Virus record (IMG/VR): IMGVR_UViG_3300021963_000233
Span: 1-43,825 of that record
Length of the DNA: 43,825 nt
DNA from: a virus
Reading direction: 5' to 3' (one strand)
Every line of letters begins with the position of its first letter. Position 1 is the stretch's first letter. The notes below the pieces were generated by a model. It had not been told where the DNA came from, searched no databases, and saw nothing but the letters and a program-made list of their open reading frames with translations. The position numbers and the translations under genes are program-made. Positions 1 through 7,885 of the stretch are shown in pieces.

Positions 1-741
1 ATTTTGGGATGGGCAGTTACAGCGTATGATCTACCAGTTTGCAATATGCTGATTGGAAAAGATAAAACTACTCTACTTGCCGCTGGAAGTGTATATCACT
101 GTGGCTTAGGTGGCCCTGTTCCTGCTCTCGGTGTTGACCAGCATGGATTCTTTGGTCAAACTAGATTCTTTGGTATTGAGATTGATGACCCTGGTATTAA
201 AGTTGGCACGATAAATGACTATCAAATTGATACTACTGCTAGAACAATGGCAGCATTAGCCGAACTTTGTGGCTGGGATGTATCTAAGGCTATTGGTACC
301 CATAAATGTTATACAGATGGATGCCATGGCTGGAATCCAAACGGCCCATCACCTAGCATTGGACGGAAGAACGATACTATTGATGGTGCTTGGGGCAGTT
401 ATCCAGGATCATCTTCTATTGAGCCATATAATGCTCCATACTGGAGAGATCAAATTAAAAAGCGTATGAAGCAGCCTCTTTGGGACGGCACTATTCCTTC
501 AAGATCCGCTGCTACGAAAGCAGCGCAAGAGGGTATTGCAAATAAAGCATCATGGAGAGTATCCTGCAAGTTGTATGATGCTGGAGTATTAAAAGTAAAA
601 CCACTTGCAGCAGGAACTCAGAAATATCCAATTAAGGCTGTTCAGAGATATCAATCTCAAATTGGAATTAACCCAGATAGACAAGATGGGCTTCCAAATA
701 AGACAACGTGGATTAAATTATTTGGAAAGGATAAACCATAG
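1..741 (+). CDS. Endolysin, N-acetylmuramoyl-L-alanine amidase (5' partial)
   Basis: The reading frame is open from base 1, so the true start and the N-terminal zinc-binding part lie outside the window. The visible part resembles an amidase_2/PGRP-type domain: the FGIEIDDPG strand, then THKCYTDGCHGW and a GRKNDTIDG loop, the usual place of the second zinc histidine and the K-x-D motif. The family cleaves the amide bond between N-acetylmuramic acid and L-alanine in peptidoglycan. After a linker of about 20 residues, the C-terminal 65 residues (SWRVSCKLYDAG ... IKAVQRYQSQIG ... GLPNKTTW) look like a peptidoglycan-binding repeat. It sits just upstream of a small membrane protein, as in a lysis cassette. 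The call is fairly sure; the exact subfamily is not, because the N-terminus is missing. Confidence 0.8.
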   Translation: MLGWAVTAYDLPVCNMLIGKDKTTLLAAGSVYHCGLGGPVPALGVDQHGFFGQTRFFGIEIDDPGIKVGTINDYQIDTTARTMAALAELCGWDVSKAIGTHKCYTDGCHGWNPNGPSPSIGRKNDTIDGAWGSYPGSSSIEPYNAPYWRDQIKKRMKQPLWDGTIPSRSAATKAAQEGIANKASWRVSCKLYDAGVLKVKPLAAGTQKYPIKAVQRYQSQIGINPDRQDGLPNKTTWIKLFGKDKP

Positions 742-763
742 TTTAATCTGGAGATAACTAAAT

Positions 764-1126
764 ATGAACAATTGGCTGGTTGCAGAAAATATCATTGCAA
801 TTGCTGCACTTCTTACAGCGGCAACAGTAATTATCATTGCCACAATTAAAACAAGTAAATTCATAAAGAGAATAGTTCACTTCTTTGATGACTTTCTTGG
901 AGAAGAAGAAAGGCCAGGAGTTCCACCTAGACCAGGAATTTCTCAAAGAATTTCTAGTATAGAAAAAAGTTTAGAAGTAGGAACTGAAAGATTTTCTGCA
1001 ATAGAGTATAAAATAGACAAAATAGACTATGAACTTCGACCCAACTCTGGAATGTCTTTAAGAGATGCTGTTAATAGAATAGAAAAAAGAGTACATGCTT
1101 TAGAATCTGGAGATACAAATGTCTGA
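764..1126 (+). CDS. Membrane protein with C-terminal coiled coil, holin-like
   Basis: A 120-residue protein with one clear N-terminal membrane segment (about residues 8-28, IIAIAALLTAATVIIIATI), a basic stretch, then the acidic-proline segment EEERPGVPPRPGISQRISSIE and a predicted coiled coil to the end (SLRDAVNRIEKRVHALE). Actinophages often encode proteins of this build next to the lysin, called holin or membrane protein. That resemblance is from memory, and the one-helix topology is not diagnostic. A GGAG Shine-Dalgarno sequence lies about 10 nt before the ATG. The gene overlaps the next one by 8 bases, so the two are probably co-translated. It could be a holin, a holin regulator or a structural membrane-associated protein. 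Confidence 0.6.
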   Translation: MNNWLVAENIIAIAALLTAATVIIIATIKTSKFIKRIVHFFDDFLGEEERPGVPPRPGISQRISSIEKSLEVGTERFSAIEYKIDKIDYELRPNSGMSLRDAVNRIEKRVHALESGDTNV

Positions 1127-1523
1127 TATCGATAATATAACTATTAACTATAGCAACTCTATTGACGCCATCGATATAGAATATACAAATGAATCTATTG
1201 ACGCCATCGATATAGAATATACAAATGAAATAGATACAATTGTTTTATCATTAGGAGCAGATGCTCAAAGTGTTTTTTCCGTTAATGGATTAACTGGAAA
1301 TGTTGTACTTACCGCCAGCGCCACCCTTCCATCTGTTTCCGCCTCATTAGGAATTTATTCCTACACCATCAATCACAATCTTCAACACAGTACACCGATT
1401 ATTTCTTTATATAATTTGAACAATAACTTAGTTATATCAGATCTAGAACTGCTTAATGCCAATAGTGTTAAAATTAAGTCTGTAATAGATCTCAATGGAT
1501 ATAAGGTGGTTGTACAAAGATGA
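1119..1523 (+). CDS. Small tail-surface protein with a 12-residue tandem repeat
   Basis: A 134-residue protein of unknown function. Its N-terminus holds two exact copies of a 12-residue unit (SIDAIDIEYTNE), followed by a partial third (IDTIVLS). The middle contains SVNGLTGNVVLTA, a beta-turn motif common in phage tail fibres and baseplate proteins. The C-terminal 80 residues look like a beta-sandwich (YTINHNLQHSTPIISLYN ... VKIKSVIDLNGYKVVVQR). The ATG overlaps the previous gene by 8 bases and the stop overlaps the next start. A GGAG lies 6 nt upstream of the start. A virion role is inferred from the motif and the neighbours. Confidence 0.6.
   Translation: MSDIDNITINYSNSIDAIDIEYTNESIDAIDIEYTNEIDTIVLSLGADAQSVFSVNGLTGNVVLTASATLPSVSASLGIYSYTINHNLQHSTPIISLYNLNNNLVISDLELLNANSVKIKSVIDLNGYKVVVQR
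1158..1229 (+). repeat. Perfect 36-bp tandem repeat, two copies
   Basis: Bases 1158-1193 and 1194-1229 are identical and directly adjacent. The unit is 36 bp, so it keeps the frame and duplicates 12 residues at the N-terminus of the small tail-surface protein. No base differences are seen, which suggests a recent slippage duplication or ongoing copy-number variation. Confidence 0.95.
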
Positions 1524-1861
1524 CAATGCCAGCATATAACTCTTTTGAATTGTATAAAGGTGATACTTTAAGGTTTTCACTTACATTACAAACTAGTGGT
1601 AGCGCATACCTAATTCCTAGTGGAACAACTTTTTCTGGAGCAGTAAAGAAAAAAGGAACTGCTACCCCCACAGCCAGTTTCGATAGCAGCATAACATCTG
1701 CATCATCAGGAAGAGTTCTGTTTACATTAAATTCAATAAATTCTACATTATTAGATGCAAGTAAAAACTGGGTATACGATGTTCAAATGATTTCTTCTTC
1801 TAGTGTAGTTACAACACTAATGACTGGTAACATTTTTGTTACCGATGAAGTAACCCTTTAA
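1520..1861 (+). CDS. Small beta-rich tail/baseplate protein
   Basis: A 113-residue protein starting NSFELYKGDTLRFSLTLQTSG and ending in a strand-rich segment (WVYDVQMISSSSVVTTLMTGNIFVTDEV). The early YKGDT-x-RFS-x-TL motif followed by beta strands is like the N-terminal domain of baseplate upper proteins and similar fibre-anchoring domains. The similarity is from memory and would need a profile search. The ATG overlaps the upstream stop (ATGA). AAGGTGG at 1502-1508 could serve as the ribosome site. It is convergent with the minus-strand gene downstream and overlaps it by 23 bases. Confidence 0.55.
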   Translation: MTMPAYNSFELYKGDTLRFSLTLQTSGSAYLIPSGTTFSGAVKKKGTATPTASFDSSITSASSGRVLFTLNSINSTLLDASKNWVYDVQMISSSSVVTTLMTGNIFVTDEVTL

Positions 1862-2051
1862 TATAGTCTTCTTTAAATTCACCTAGATAAACTTTTGCAT
1901 TACAAAATATGCACCATAAACATATTTTGTCCTCTTCATCTATCCATGGAAACACTTCTGTATGAAATACATCTACTGGGCAAACTAAAGATGGAACTAG
2001 ACCCAATTCAGATAATTTTTTGTACGCATGAAGTTCTTGGATTGTAATCAT
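1839..2051 (-). CDS. Small Cys-containing (zinc-ribbon-like) phage protein
   Basis: The only convincing minus-strand gene in the window. It encodes 70 residues with a composition unlike an antisense shadow: an N-terminal helix (MITIQELHAYKKLSELGLVPSL), VCPVDVFHTEVFPW, then DEEDKICLWCIFCNAKVYLGE. Cysteines at CPVD and CLWCIFC plus a histidine could bind one zinc. Similar short proteins with a CPVD...H...C-x2-C layout occur in actinophage structural regions (from memory). Function is unknown. No Shine-Dalgarno sequence precedes the ATG; instead a TATTAT box ends 6 nt before it. It overlaps the convergent plus-strand gene by 23 bases. Confidence 0.7.
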   Translation of the reverse strand: MITIQELHAYKKLSELGLVPSLVCPVDVFHTEVFPWIDEEDKICLWCIFCNAKVYLGEFKEDYIKGLLHR

Positions 2052-2056
2052 GTCGA

Positions 2057-2062
2057 TATAAT
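2057..2062 (+). promoter_or_regulatory. Candidate -10 box for the ribonucleotide reductase
   Basis: TATAAT on the plus strand overlaps the minus-strand -10 box, so this short A+T-rich patch may fire in both directions. A second candidate, TAGAAT at 2103-2108, lies closer to the gene and would place the RNA start right at the hairpin at 2115. No -35 consensus is seen for either. Confidence 0.4.
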
Positions 2063-2063
2063 A
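2058..2063 (-). promoter_or_regulatory. -10 box of the minus-strand gene, probably leaderless
   Basis: Reading the minus strand, TATTAT occupies 2063-2058, then six bases, then the ATG at 2051. With normal spacing, transcription would start at or next to the ATG, giving a leaderless mRNA. No -35 consensus is obvious. Confidence 0.5.
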
Positions 2064-2114
2064 TCACAGACTAAAATGATATCTTTTAGATGCTAGACGT
2101 AGTAGAATAATTAA

Positions 2115-2139
2115 GGTCGCCATACTAGTGCTGGCGACC
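2115..2139 (+). terminator. GC-rich hairpin in the leader of the reductase gene
   Basis: GGTCGCCA (2115-2122) pairs perfectly with TGGCGACC (2132-2139) around a 9-nt loop. It is followed by A+T-rich DNA with TTTT only after about 8 bases, so it is weaker than a classic intrinsic terminator. It lies between the minus-strand gene and the AGGAG ribosome site (2155-2159) of the reductase. It may be a terminator, an mRNA-stabilising 5' hairpin or a regulatory leader. Confidence 0.5.
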
Positions 2140-2164
2140 AATTTATATTTTAACAGGAGTAAAA

Positions 2165-4099
2165 ATGACAGTTTCACTACCAACCGCCTACCAACAAGTT
2201 ATCCATAAGACACGTTATGCAAGATGGATAGAAGAAGAAAACCGTAGAGAGGACTGGCATGAAACTGTTAGAAGATTTGTAAACTATATAGTCGAAACTC
2301 TTGATAAACATAATGATTATCAAGTATCAGATGAAGTAAAAGAAAGAATAGAGCAAGCAATACTTCATACTAACGTAATGCCTTCTATGCGTGGTCTTAT
2401 GACCGCTGGACCAGCATTAGAAAGAGATAGCACATGTTTATATAATTGCTCCTATCTCCCTGTTGACTCACTTCGCTCGTTTGATGAAGCAATGTACATC
2501 CTTATGTGTGGGACTGGTGTTGGGTATTCAGTAGAATCAAAATACATTAATCAACTCCCTGTCATCAATGAACACTTTGAGAATTCATCAACATCCATTG
2601 TTGTAGATGATTCTAAGGCTGGGTGGGCTAAAGCCCTAAGAGAACTTATCGCTCTTCTTTATCAGGGACAGGTTCCATCATGGGATGTTTCTAATGTTCG
2701 TCCCGCAGGCGCAAGACTTAAAACTTTTGGTGGAAGAGCATCAGGGCCAGAACCTTTAGAACGTCTTTTTAAATTTACCGTTGAAACAGTTAAAAGTGCT
2801 GCTGGAAGAAAACTTACTCCATTAGAGGCTCATGACATTATGTGTAAGATTGCAGAAGTTGTAGTTGTCGGTGGTGTTCGACGCTCTGCGATGATCTCCC
2901 TCTCGGATCTTGAAGACCGTAATATGGCATCATCTAAGTCTGGCTCATGGTGGGAATATAACGGACAACGCGCTCTTGCTAATAACTCTGCCGTATATGA
3001 ATCAAAGCCAAGCATGGAAGTATTCATGGCTGAATGGAAATCATTGTATGACTCTAAGAGTGGAGAAAGAGGTATTTTTTCTAGAGATGCCGCCCGTAAA
3101 GTAGCAGCAGTAAATGGTCGCAGAGATGCAACAGCAGAATTTGGCACGAACCCATGCAGCGAAATTATCCTTAGACCGTTTGAGTTTTGTAATCTTACAG
3201 AAATTGTTGTGAGAGAGAATGACACACTAGAAGACCTTTTAGAAAAAGTTGAGGTAGCAACTATTCTTGGAACATTTCAGTCTACATTCACAAGATTTAA
3301 ATATCTACGCAAACAATGGCAAAAAAATTGTGAAGAGGAAAGATTGCTTGGAGTATCATTAACTGGTCAACTTGGGCATAAAATTCTTAATGGTAGTAAA
3401 GGAGAGGCGAAACTTATTGACTGGCTTAATGCCATGAGAGAGAAGGCTGTTGAAGTAAATGCAGAGTGGGCAAAGACACTAGACATTAATCCTGCCGCTG
3501 CTATTACCTGTGTAAAGCCTTCTGGAACGGTATCTCAGTTGGTCGGCTGCTCATCAGGAATGCATCCTTGGCACAATGAATTCTACGCCCGTACTATCCG
3601 TGGAGACAATAAAGACCCCATTACCACTATGCTAAAAGATTTTGGAATTATCTCTGAGCCAGATGTAATGAAACCTTCAGAGACAACAGTGTTTACATTT
3701 CCTATTAAGGCTCCAAAAGGTTCTCTTACAAGAAAAGATCTTACTGCTATACAGCATCTAGAACTTTGGCTAATGTATCAAAGACACTGGTCTGAACATA
3801 AACCATCGATTACTATTTCTGTAAAAGAAAATGAATGGATGGCGGTTGGTGCCTGGGTCTATGATCATATGGATGAGTTATCGGGGGTATCATTCTTACC
3901 ATACTCAGACCATACTTATCAGCAGGCCCCCTACCAGGATATAACCGATGTAGAGTATAATGAATTATTAGAAAAAACTCCGAATAATATTGACTGGGCA
4001 TGGCTAAGTTACTATGAATCATCAGATGGTACTACTGGGAGCCAGGACTTAGCCTGTGCCGCAGGGTACTGTGAAACGGTAGATATTAATTCGGCATAG
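2165..4099 (+). CDS. nrdJ: Class II (adenosylcobalamin-dependent) ribonucleotide reductase
   Basis: A 644-residue single-chain reductase that makes deoxyribonucleotides using vitamin B12 as the radical source. The active site is visible. Cys331 and Glu333 in NPCSEI match the thiyl-radical cysteine and glutamate of the family. Cys91 (STCLYNC) and Cys342 (EFCNLTEI) match the reducible disulfide pair. The C-terminal CAAGYC (Cys631, Cys636) matches the swinging redox tail. The mid-protein stretch VGGVRRSAMISLSDLED and CVKPSGTVSQLVGCSSGMHPW are typical of the monomeric Lactobacillus-type RTPR. It is shorter than that enzyme (about 740 residues), as in other phage versions. The start has AGGAG 5 nt upstream. 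Its place among tail genes is odd for a metabolic gene. Class is sure; ribonucleoside tri- versus diphosphate preference is not. Confidence 0.93.
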   Translation: MTVSLPTAYQQVIHKTRYARWIEEENRREDWHETVRRFVNYIVETLDKHNDYQVSDEVKERIEQAILHTNVMPSMRGLMTAGPALERDSTCLYNCSYLPVDSLRSFDEAMYILMCGTGVGYSVESKYINQLPVINEHFENSSTSIVVDDSKAGWAKALRELIALLYQGQVPSWDVSNVRPAGARLKTFGGRASGPEPLERLFKFTVETVKSAAGRKLTPLEAHDIMCKIAEVVVVGGVRRSAMISLSDLEDRNMASSKSGSWWEYNGQRALANNSAVYESKPSMEVFMAEWKSLYDSKSGERGIFSRDAARKVAAVNGRRDATAEFGTNPCSEIILRPFEFCNLTEIVVRENDTLEDLLEKVEVATILGTFQSTFTRFKYLRKQWQKNCEEERLLGVSLTGQLGHKILNGSKGEAKLIDWLNAMREKAVEVNAEWAKTLDINPAAAITCVKPSGTVSQLVGCSSGMHPWHNEFYARTIRGDNKDPITTMLKDFGIISEPDVMKPSETTVFTFPIKAPKGSLTRKDLTAIQHLELWLMYQRHWSEHKPSITISVKENEWMAVGAWVYDHMDELSGVSFLPYSDHTYQQAPYQDITDVEYNELLEKTPNNIDWAWLSYYESSDGTTGSQDLACAAGYCETVDINSA

Positions 4100-4109
4100 T
4101 GGAGGGTAA

Positions 4110-7100
4110 GTGTCTTACAGTAAACTTATTTTACGAGACTCTGCAGAAATTGTTTGGCCTTTAGATGATATTACTAACTCCTCATCAATATCTAAACCTA
4201 TAAATTTTTTTAATAGCAACCAGAATTCATATAGTGCTTCTATAAATATTTCTAATACAGATGTTATGAATAACCCCATAGTTTTTGGCGGAGGTCTAGC
4301 ATTAAGCCTTTCAAGTTCCACCGTGGGTCTATCTATTCCAGCCCTTGGAAAATTCTCAGAACTTTATTCTAGTAAAGATTCATCTATATCTTTATGGTTC
4401 CAGTCAAACAATTTATTTCCAACAGAATATCCTATATTTAAAAAACGCAACTATAAAAATATAGGTTTATTCATTAAAGACAATTATTTAATATTTAGGT
4501 ACGGCACAACTGCTAGTTACGCAGAAGTATCTGCTGATGTAGTGGACTTATCCGAGCCAACACATATTGTAGTTTCTAAAACATTCTCTGGTCTATCTCT
4601 TACAATAAATGGCGCACAGTTTAATACGTTTGATAATATCCCTGCATTGGATATAGACCTACAGCATACCGCAAACGACTACATTGATTTTTATGGTCCA
4701 CCGCAAGAATCTTGGGTGGTAGATTCTATTGCATTTTATCCAAACGCAATCAATACTTCTGTTGCCAAAAGACATTATGTTTATGGATTAGGTAAGACAG
4801 TCACTGATGATGTATTTTATACAAGAGGTGGCAACTTGTATAACTTATCTACATTACCGACTGAAAAAATTATTGATATTAACTGGGATTATAAAAACGA
4901 GTGGAAATTAACAGAACTACTTGACCTTTCTCTAGAAAATGACGGAATAAAATCAGCACAATACTCTAATCCAAAACTATATTCATTTGATAACAATATA
5001 GACACTGCATCAGGAAGAATTTCATTTTATCGATCTAGCAGTGCTACTCAGGCTTCATATATAGAAATTGACAAACTATATAACAAAATTGGCGGAGGAG
5101 AATATCCATTTTTTGTTAAATTTAAACTCAATGGACAACTTCCATTCCCATACCTATCTCAAAGATTAGTGTCCTATGGAAAGTTTCCTGAGAATGAGAT
5201 AATTAATTTTGATTTATATAATGATCAAAACAGTTATAGGGTTGTAGCCAATGTACCTGGCTCATCTTCTATTTCCTTTCCTGTATCTAATATAAGTTCA
5301 AGCCCATCATTTTATATTGGTATGAAGTTTTCTGGAAACACTACAGTATTTTTTGCACAAGAAAATCAATCTATTCAGTCCGCATCGTTTAATTATGTTA
5401 GTTCAGACGGGTACGGTATAGATCCTTTGACTCCATACTTTCCACCGTCTGCTGATATATCTTTAAGAATAGGGAGTTCATTAAACTATAATGAATTCAG
5501 TTTCACTGACAGTGTTTATGACGTTAGTCAATTCAATGGATCGTTTGAAGAGTTCTTAGTTGTTCAAAAAGATTTTTCTGCCTCATCAACATTTCAACAT
5601 TTAAATTCATATAGAAAAGATAAATATAGATTTGTCTATGACTCTGAAAAAAATAGATTTAAAGTTTCATCATACGGGTATGGTAGTTTTAATATTCATT
5701 CTATTAATTTTTCGGAGTATATCTCAGACACTGAGCAGAAACTTTTTGCTAATGTAATAAAGGTTGGTTACCCAGACATTAATTCTGCTTCACAGGTATA
5801 CTTTTATGTAACACATTTATCTTATAGCGGAAGCGTCATTTATCCAAAAACCCTACTCTCTCATGAGAATTATTTATCATTTATAAACAATAAAAACCTT
5901 TCAGACTCCTATCTTAAGTTTGACTTTGAGGTGTACTCAGAAGATTCTATTAATTACCCTCCTAAAATTAAATATTTTCAAATGCAGACATTTAAGTCAA
6001 CTGAACAATATTTGTCAATGAGAGACGATGCTGGTCCAGACTATAAACTTTATCCAACATCATCCACCGTATTTCTTCCTGAAATAAGATATACTCCAAC
6101 GATTTTTATGACTGATAATTCTGGTATTAGCATGAATAGAACAATATCTGACTTTTCTGAAAATATTATGTCTAAGCCTTTAGACCCAAGAGTTATTAAT
6201 GGATTAAAGTTGTGGCTAGATGCAAGATTTGTTAATGGTTTAAATGCCGCTCCACCAGAAGATGATTCAAGGCTTACTTTTTGGCAGGATCTATCTAACA
6301 ATAATAATAATTGCATTCAAAATAATATTGTTGTAGCACCAGTTTATCGGTCTCAGTCTCTGAATATTCTTAGAAGCAACCAGTTAAATGGATCAGACAC
6401 AAATAATATTAGTTTTATAACACCTGTAAATACAACAATAGAGTCTTCTACTGCCGCTGCTGTTAATGGAAATAAGGGAGTAAAAGTTACACCAAGCACT
6501 ATCTCCAATGATTCATACATAGATTTAACATTTAATACGGCATCAATAGGAACATTTTCTAATCAAACTTATACTGTAGTTGGATCTATAAAACTAGATA
6601 AACCTCAAACGGCATCTAGTATTAATTTTAATGCTAGGAAAATAGTTGTATTAAGTAGCGACGGGGTTTCTGAAACATTTACGGCTTCATCTTATGCATC
6701 AAGCAATTCAAAAGGAATATATTCTTTATCTGCTGTATTTACAACACCCTCTTCAAGTATTAGATCAGTATTAAGATTCTATAATGGATCAAATGATCCT
6801 AGAGATTATGTTTCCTGGGACAATTTAGGACTATATCCAGTAACTTCAAGTTCATATATATCTCAATGGAGAATTCCTCTTACTTCTAATGATTTTCCAA
6901 CAATTAAATTTAATGGATCTACAACATTTATGGAGTCTTCAGCCTCTTCTACCGCTCCCAACTCACTCTATGTAGTTGCAAGAAACTTTGGAGACTCTAT
7001 ATTTCTTCAATCAACTACGGCATCTATACTTTATTCTAATAGTGCAAGTTACTTTATATCATATGGCTCCACCCAAAACTATTTATTATCAGACAATAAA

Positions 7101-7325
7101 TTTAAATTATTCTCTATATTAAATAATGGAACAAGTGCCTCAGTATTTATTAATGGAAATTTTGTGAGTACAAAAAATACTGGATCTCTTAGTATAGATA
7201 AATTGTTTATAGGTAGACAACTTAGAGGAGATATTTCAGCAGTGGTTCTATATGAAGGTATCAATTCTATAAAAGACAGGGAAAGAATTGAACGGTGGCT
7301 TAATGAATCGTTCCCCATGTACTGA
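4110..7325 (+). CDS. Large tail fibre / surface protein with LamG-like domains
   Basis: A 1,071-residue virion-surface candidate. Starts at GTG with GGAGGG 5 nt upstream and only 10 nt after the reductase stop. The N-terminal part (about 50-235) has a LamG/concanavalin-like pattern: SISLWFQS, a K-rich strand, LSEPTHIVVSKTFSGLSLTINGA. A second similar segment follows at about 290-500. From about residue 695 (VINGLKLWLDARFVNG ... LTFWQDLSNNNNN) a third sandwich domain of the laminin-G/pectate-binding type ends with YVVARNFGDS ... SVFINGNFVSTKNTGSLSIDKLFIGR, a classic LamG ending. Such domains bind carbohydrate, so receptor binding is plausible. Very Ser/Asn/Tyr-rich with few cysteines. Domain boundaries are approximate. 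Confidence 0.7.
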   Translation: MSYSKLILRDSAEIVWPLDDITNSSSISKPINFFNSNQNSYSASINISNTDVMNNPIVFGGGLALSLSSSTVGLSIPALGKFSELYSSKDSSISLWFQSNNLFPTEYPIFKKRNYKNIGLFIKDNYLIFRYGTTASYAEVSADVVDLSEPTHIVVSKTFSGLSLTINGAQFNTFDNIPALDIDLQHTANDYIDFYGPPQESWVVDSIAFYPNAINTSVAKRHYVYGLGKTVTDDVFYTRGGNLYNLSTLPTEKIIDINWDYKNEWKLTELLDLSLENDGIKSAQYSNPKLYSFDNNIDTASGRISFYRSSSATQASYIEIDKLYNKIGGGEYPFFVKFKLNGQLPFPYLSQRLVSYGKFPENEIINFDLYNDQNSYRVVANVPGSSSISFPVSNISSSPSFYIGMKFSGNTTVFFAQENQSIQSASFNYVSSDGYGIDPLTPYFPPSADISLRIGSSLNYNEFSFTDSVYDVSQFNGSFEEFLVVQKDFSASSTFQHLNSYRKDKYRFVYDSEKNRFKVSSYGYGSFNIHSINFSEYISDTEQKLFANVIKVGYPDINSASQVYFYVTHLSYSGSVIYPKTLLSHENYLSFINNKNLSDSYLKFDFEVYSEDSINYPPKIKYFQMQTFKSTEQYLSMRDDAGPDYKLYPTSSTVFLPEIRYTPTIFMTDNSGISMNRTISDFSENIMSKPLDPRVINGLKLWLDARFVNGLNAAPPEDDSRLTFWQDLSNNNNNCIQNNIVVAPVYRSQSLNILRSNQLNGSDTNNISFITPVNTTIESSTAAAVNGNKGVKVTPSTISNDSYIDLTFNTASIGTFSNQTYTVVGSIKLDKPQTASSINFNARKIVVLSSDGVSETFTASSYASSNSKGIYSLSAVFTTPSSSIRSVLRFYNGSNDPRDYVSWDNLGLYPVTSSSYISQWRIPLTSNDFPTIKFNGSTTFMESSASSTAPNSLYVVARNFGDSIFLQSTTASILYSNSASYFISYGSTQNYLLSDNKFKLFSILNNGTSASVFINGNFVSTKNTGSLSIDKLFIGRQLRGDISAVVLYEGINSIKDRERIERWLNESFPMY

Positions 7326-7369
7326 TCGTTTTTATGTTAATATTAAATAAATAAATATGAGGAGTTTTT

Positions 7370-7846
7370 ATGGCTATCCCTCCCATTAGGGACCATGGAC
7401 AATCTGGACATTTACAAGATCACAATAATCTTAGAGATACGTTGTCGGTTCATGATGGTTATTTGGACCAAGGGGTTAAGACTACTGATTCTCCTATTTT
7501 TGGTGGAGTTAAGTTTGGTCAAACATCTCATTCTTCTGCCGTAATTAATATTACTACTAATCTTTCAACCACAATAGACTCCTTTTCTGCCAGTGCCTAT
7601 AGAAGCGCAGAGTATAATATACAAATTAGCCAAGGGGCTAAGTATACAAATGTAAAATCTACTGTGCTGCATAATGGTGCAAATGCGGGTATATCAGAAT
7701 ACGGTAAGGTAGAAATGGGTGGAAGCATTCCCTATACACTATCCGCAGATATTTCTGGCCCCAATGCACTACTTTCGTGCCTGATATCGGATGGAGATAC
7801 TTCTTCCGCAGTTGTCAAATTTTTCAGAACAATAATAAACTTATAA
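7370..7846 (+). CDS. Short tail fibre protein sharing a C-terminal domain with the next gene
   Basis: A 158-residue protein with an N-terminal GHLQDHNNLRDTLSVHDG segment (a H-x2-HN-x-LRD motif seen in phage fibre adaptors) and TDSPIFGGVKFG, typical of trimeric fibre repeats. Residues 67-158 align by eye with the last 92 residues of the next gene: TTIDSF-SA-YRSAEYNI against TTIDTFAVSSFTTAEYTI, then ISEYGKVEMGG against LSEYSIMDAAT, and KFFRTIINL against KAVRTAIDA. AGGAG lies 7 nt before the ATG. Likely a structural tail protein; the partner is not known. Confidence 0.65.
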   Translation: MAIPPIRDHGQSGHLQDHNNLRDTLSVHDGYLDQGVKTTDSPIFGGVKFGQTSHSSAVINITTNLSTTIDSFSASAYRSAEYNIQISQGAKYTNVKSTVLHNGANAGISEYGKVEMGGSIPYTLSADISGPNALLSCLISDGDTSSAVVKFFRTIINL

Positions 7847-7855
7847 TGATATAAT
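7842..7855 (+). promoter_or_regulatory. Two overlapping-phase TATAAT boxes before the 562-residue fibre gene
   Basis: TATAAT at 7842-7847 and again at 7850-7855, beginning inside the stop of the previous gene. A start near 7862 would leave a leader of about 24 nt with GTGAGG before the ATG at 7886. No -35 consensus is evident. Confidence 0.4.
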
Positions 7856-7885
7856 TTTATTAAATTCATCTTTTGTGAGGTTCGT

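Noticed and set aside
2052-2164. Cobalamin riboswitch upstream of the B12-dependent reductase
   Set aside because: The gap is only 113 nt and contains a single hairpin; no B12-box-like conserved core was seen, and a B12 riboswitch is normally about twice as long.
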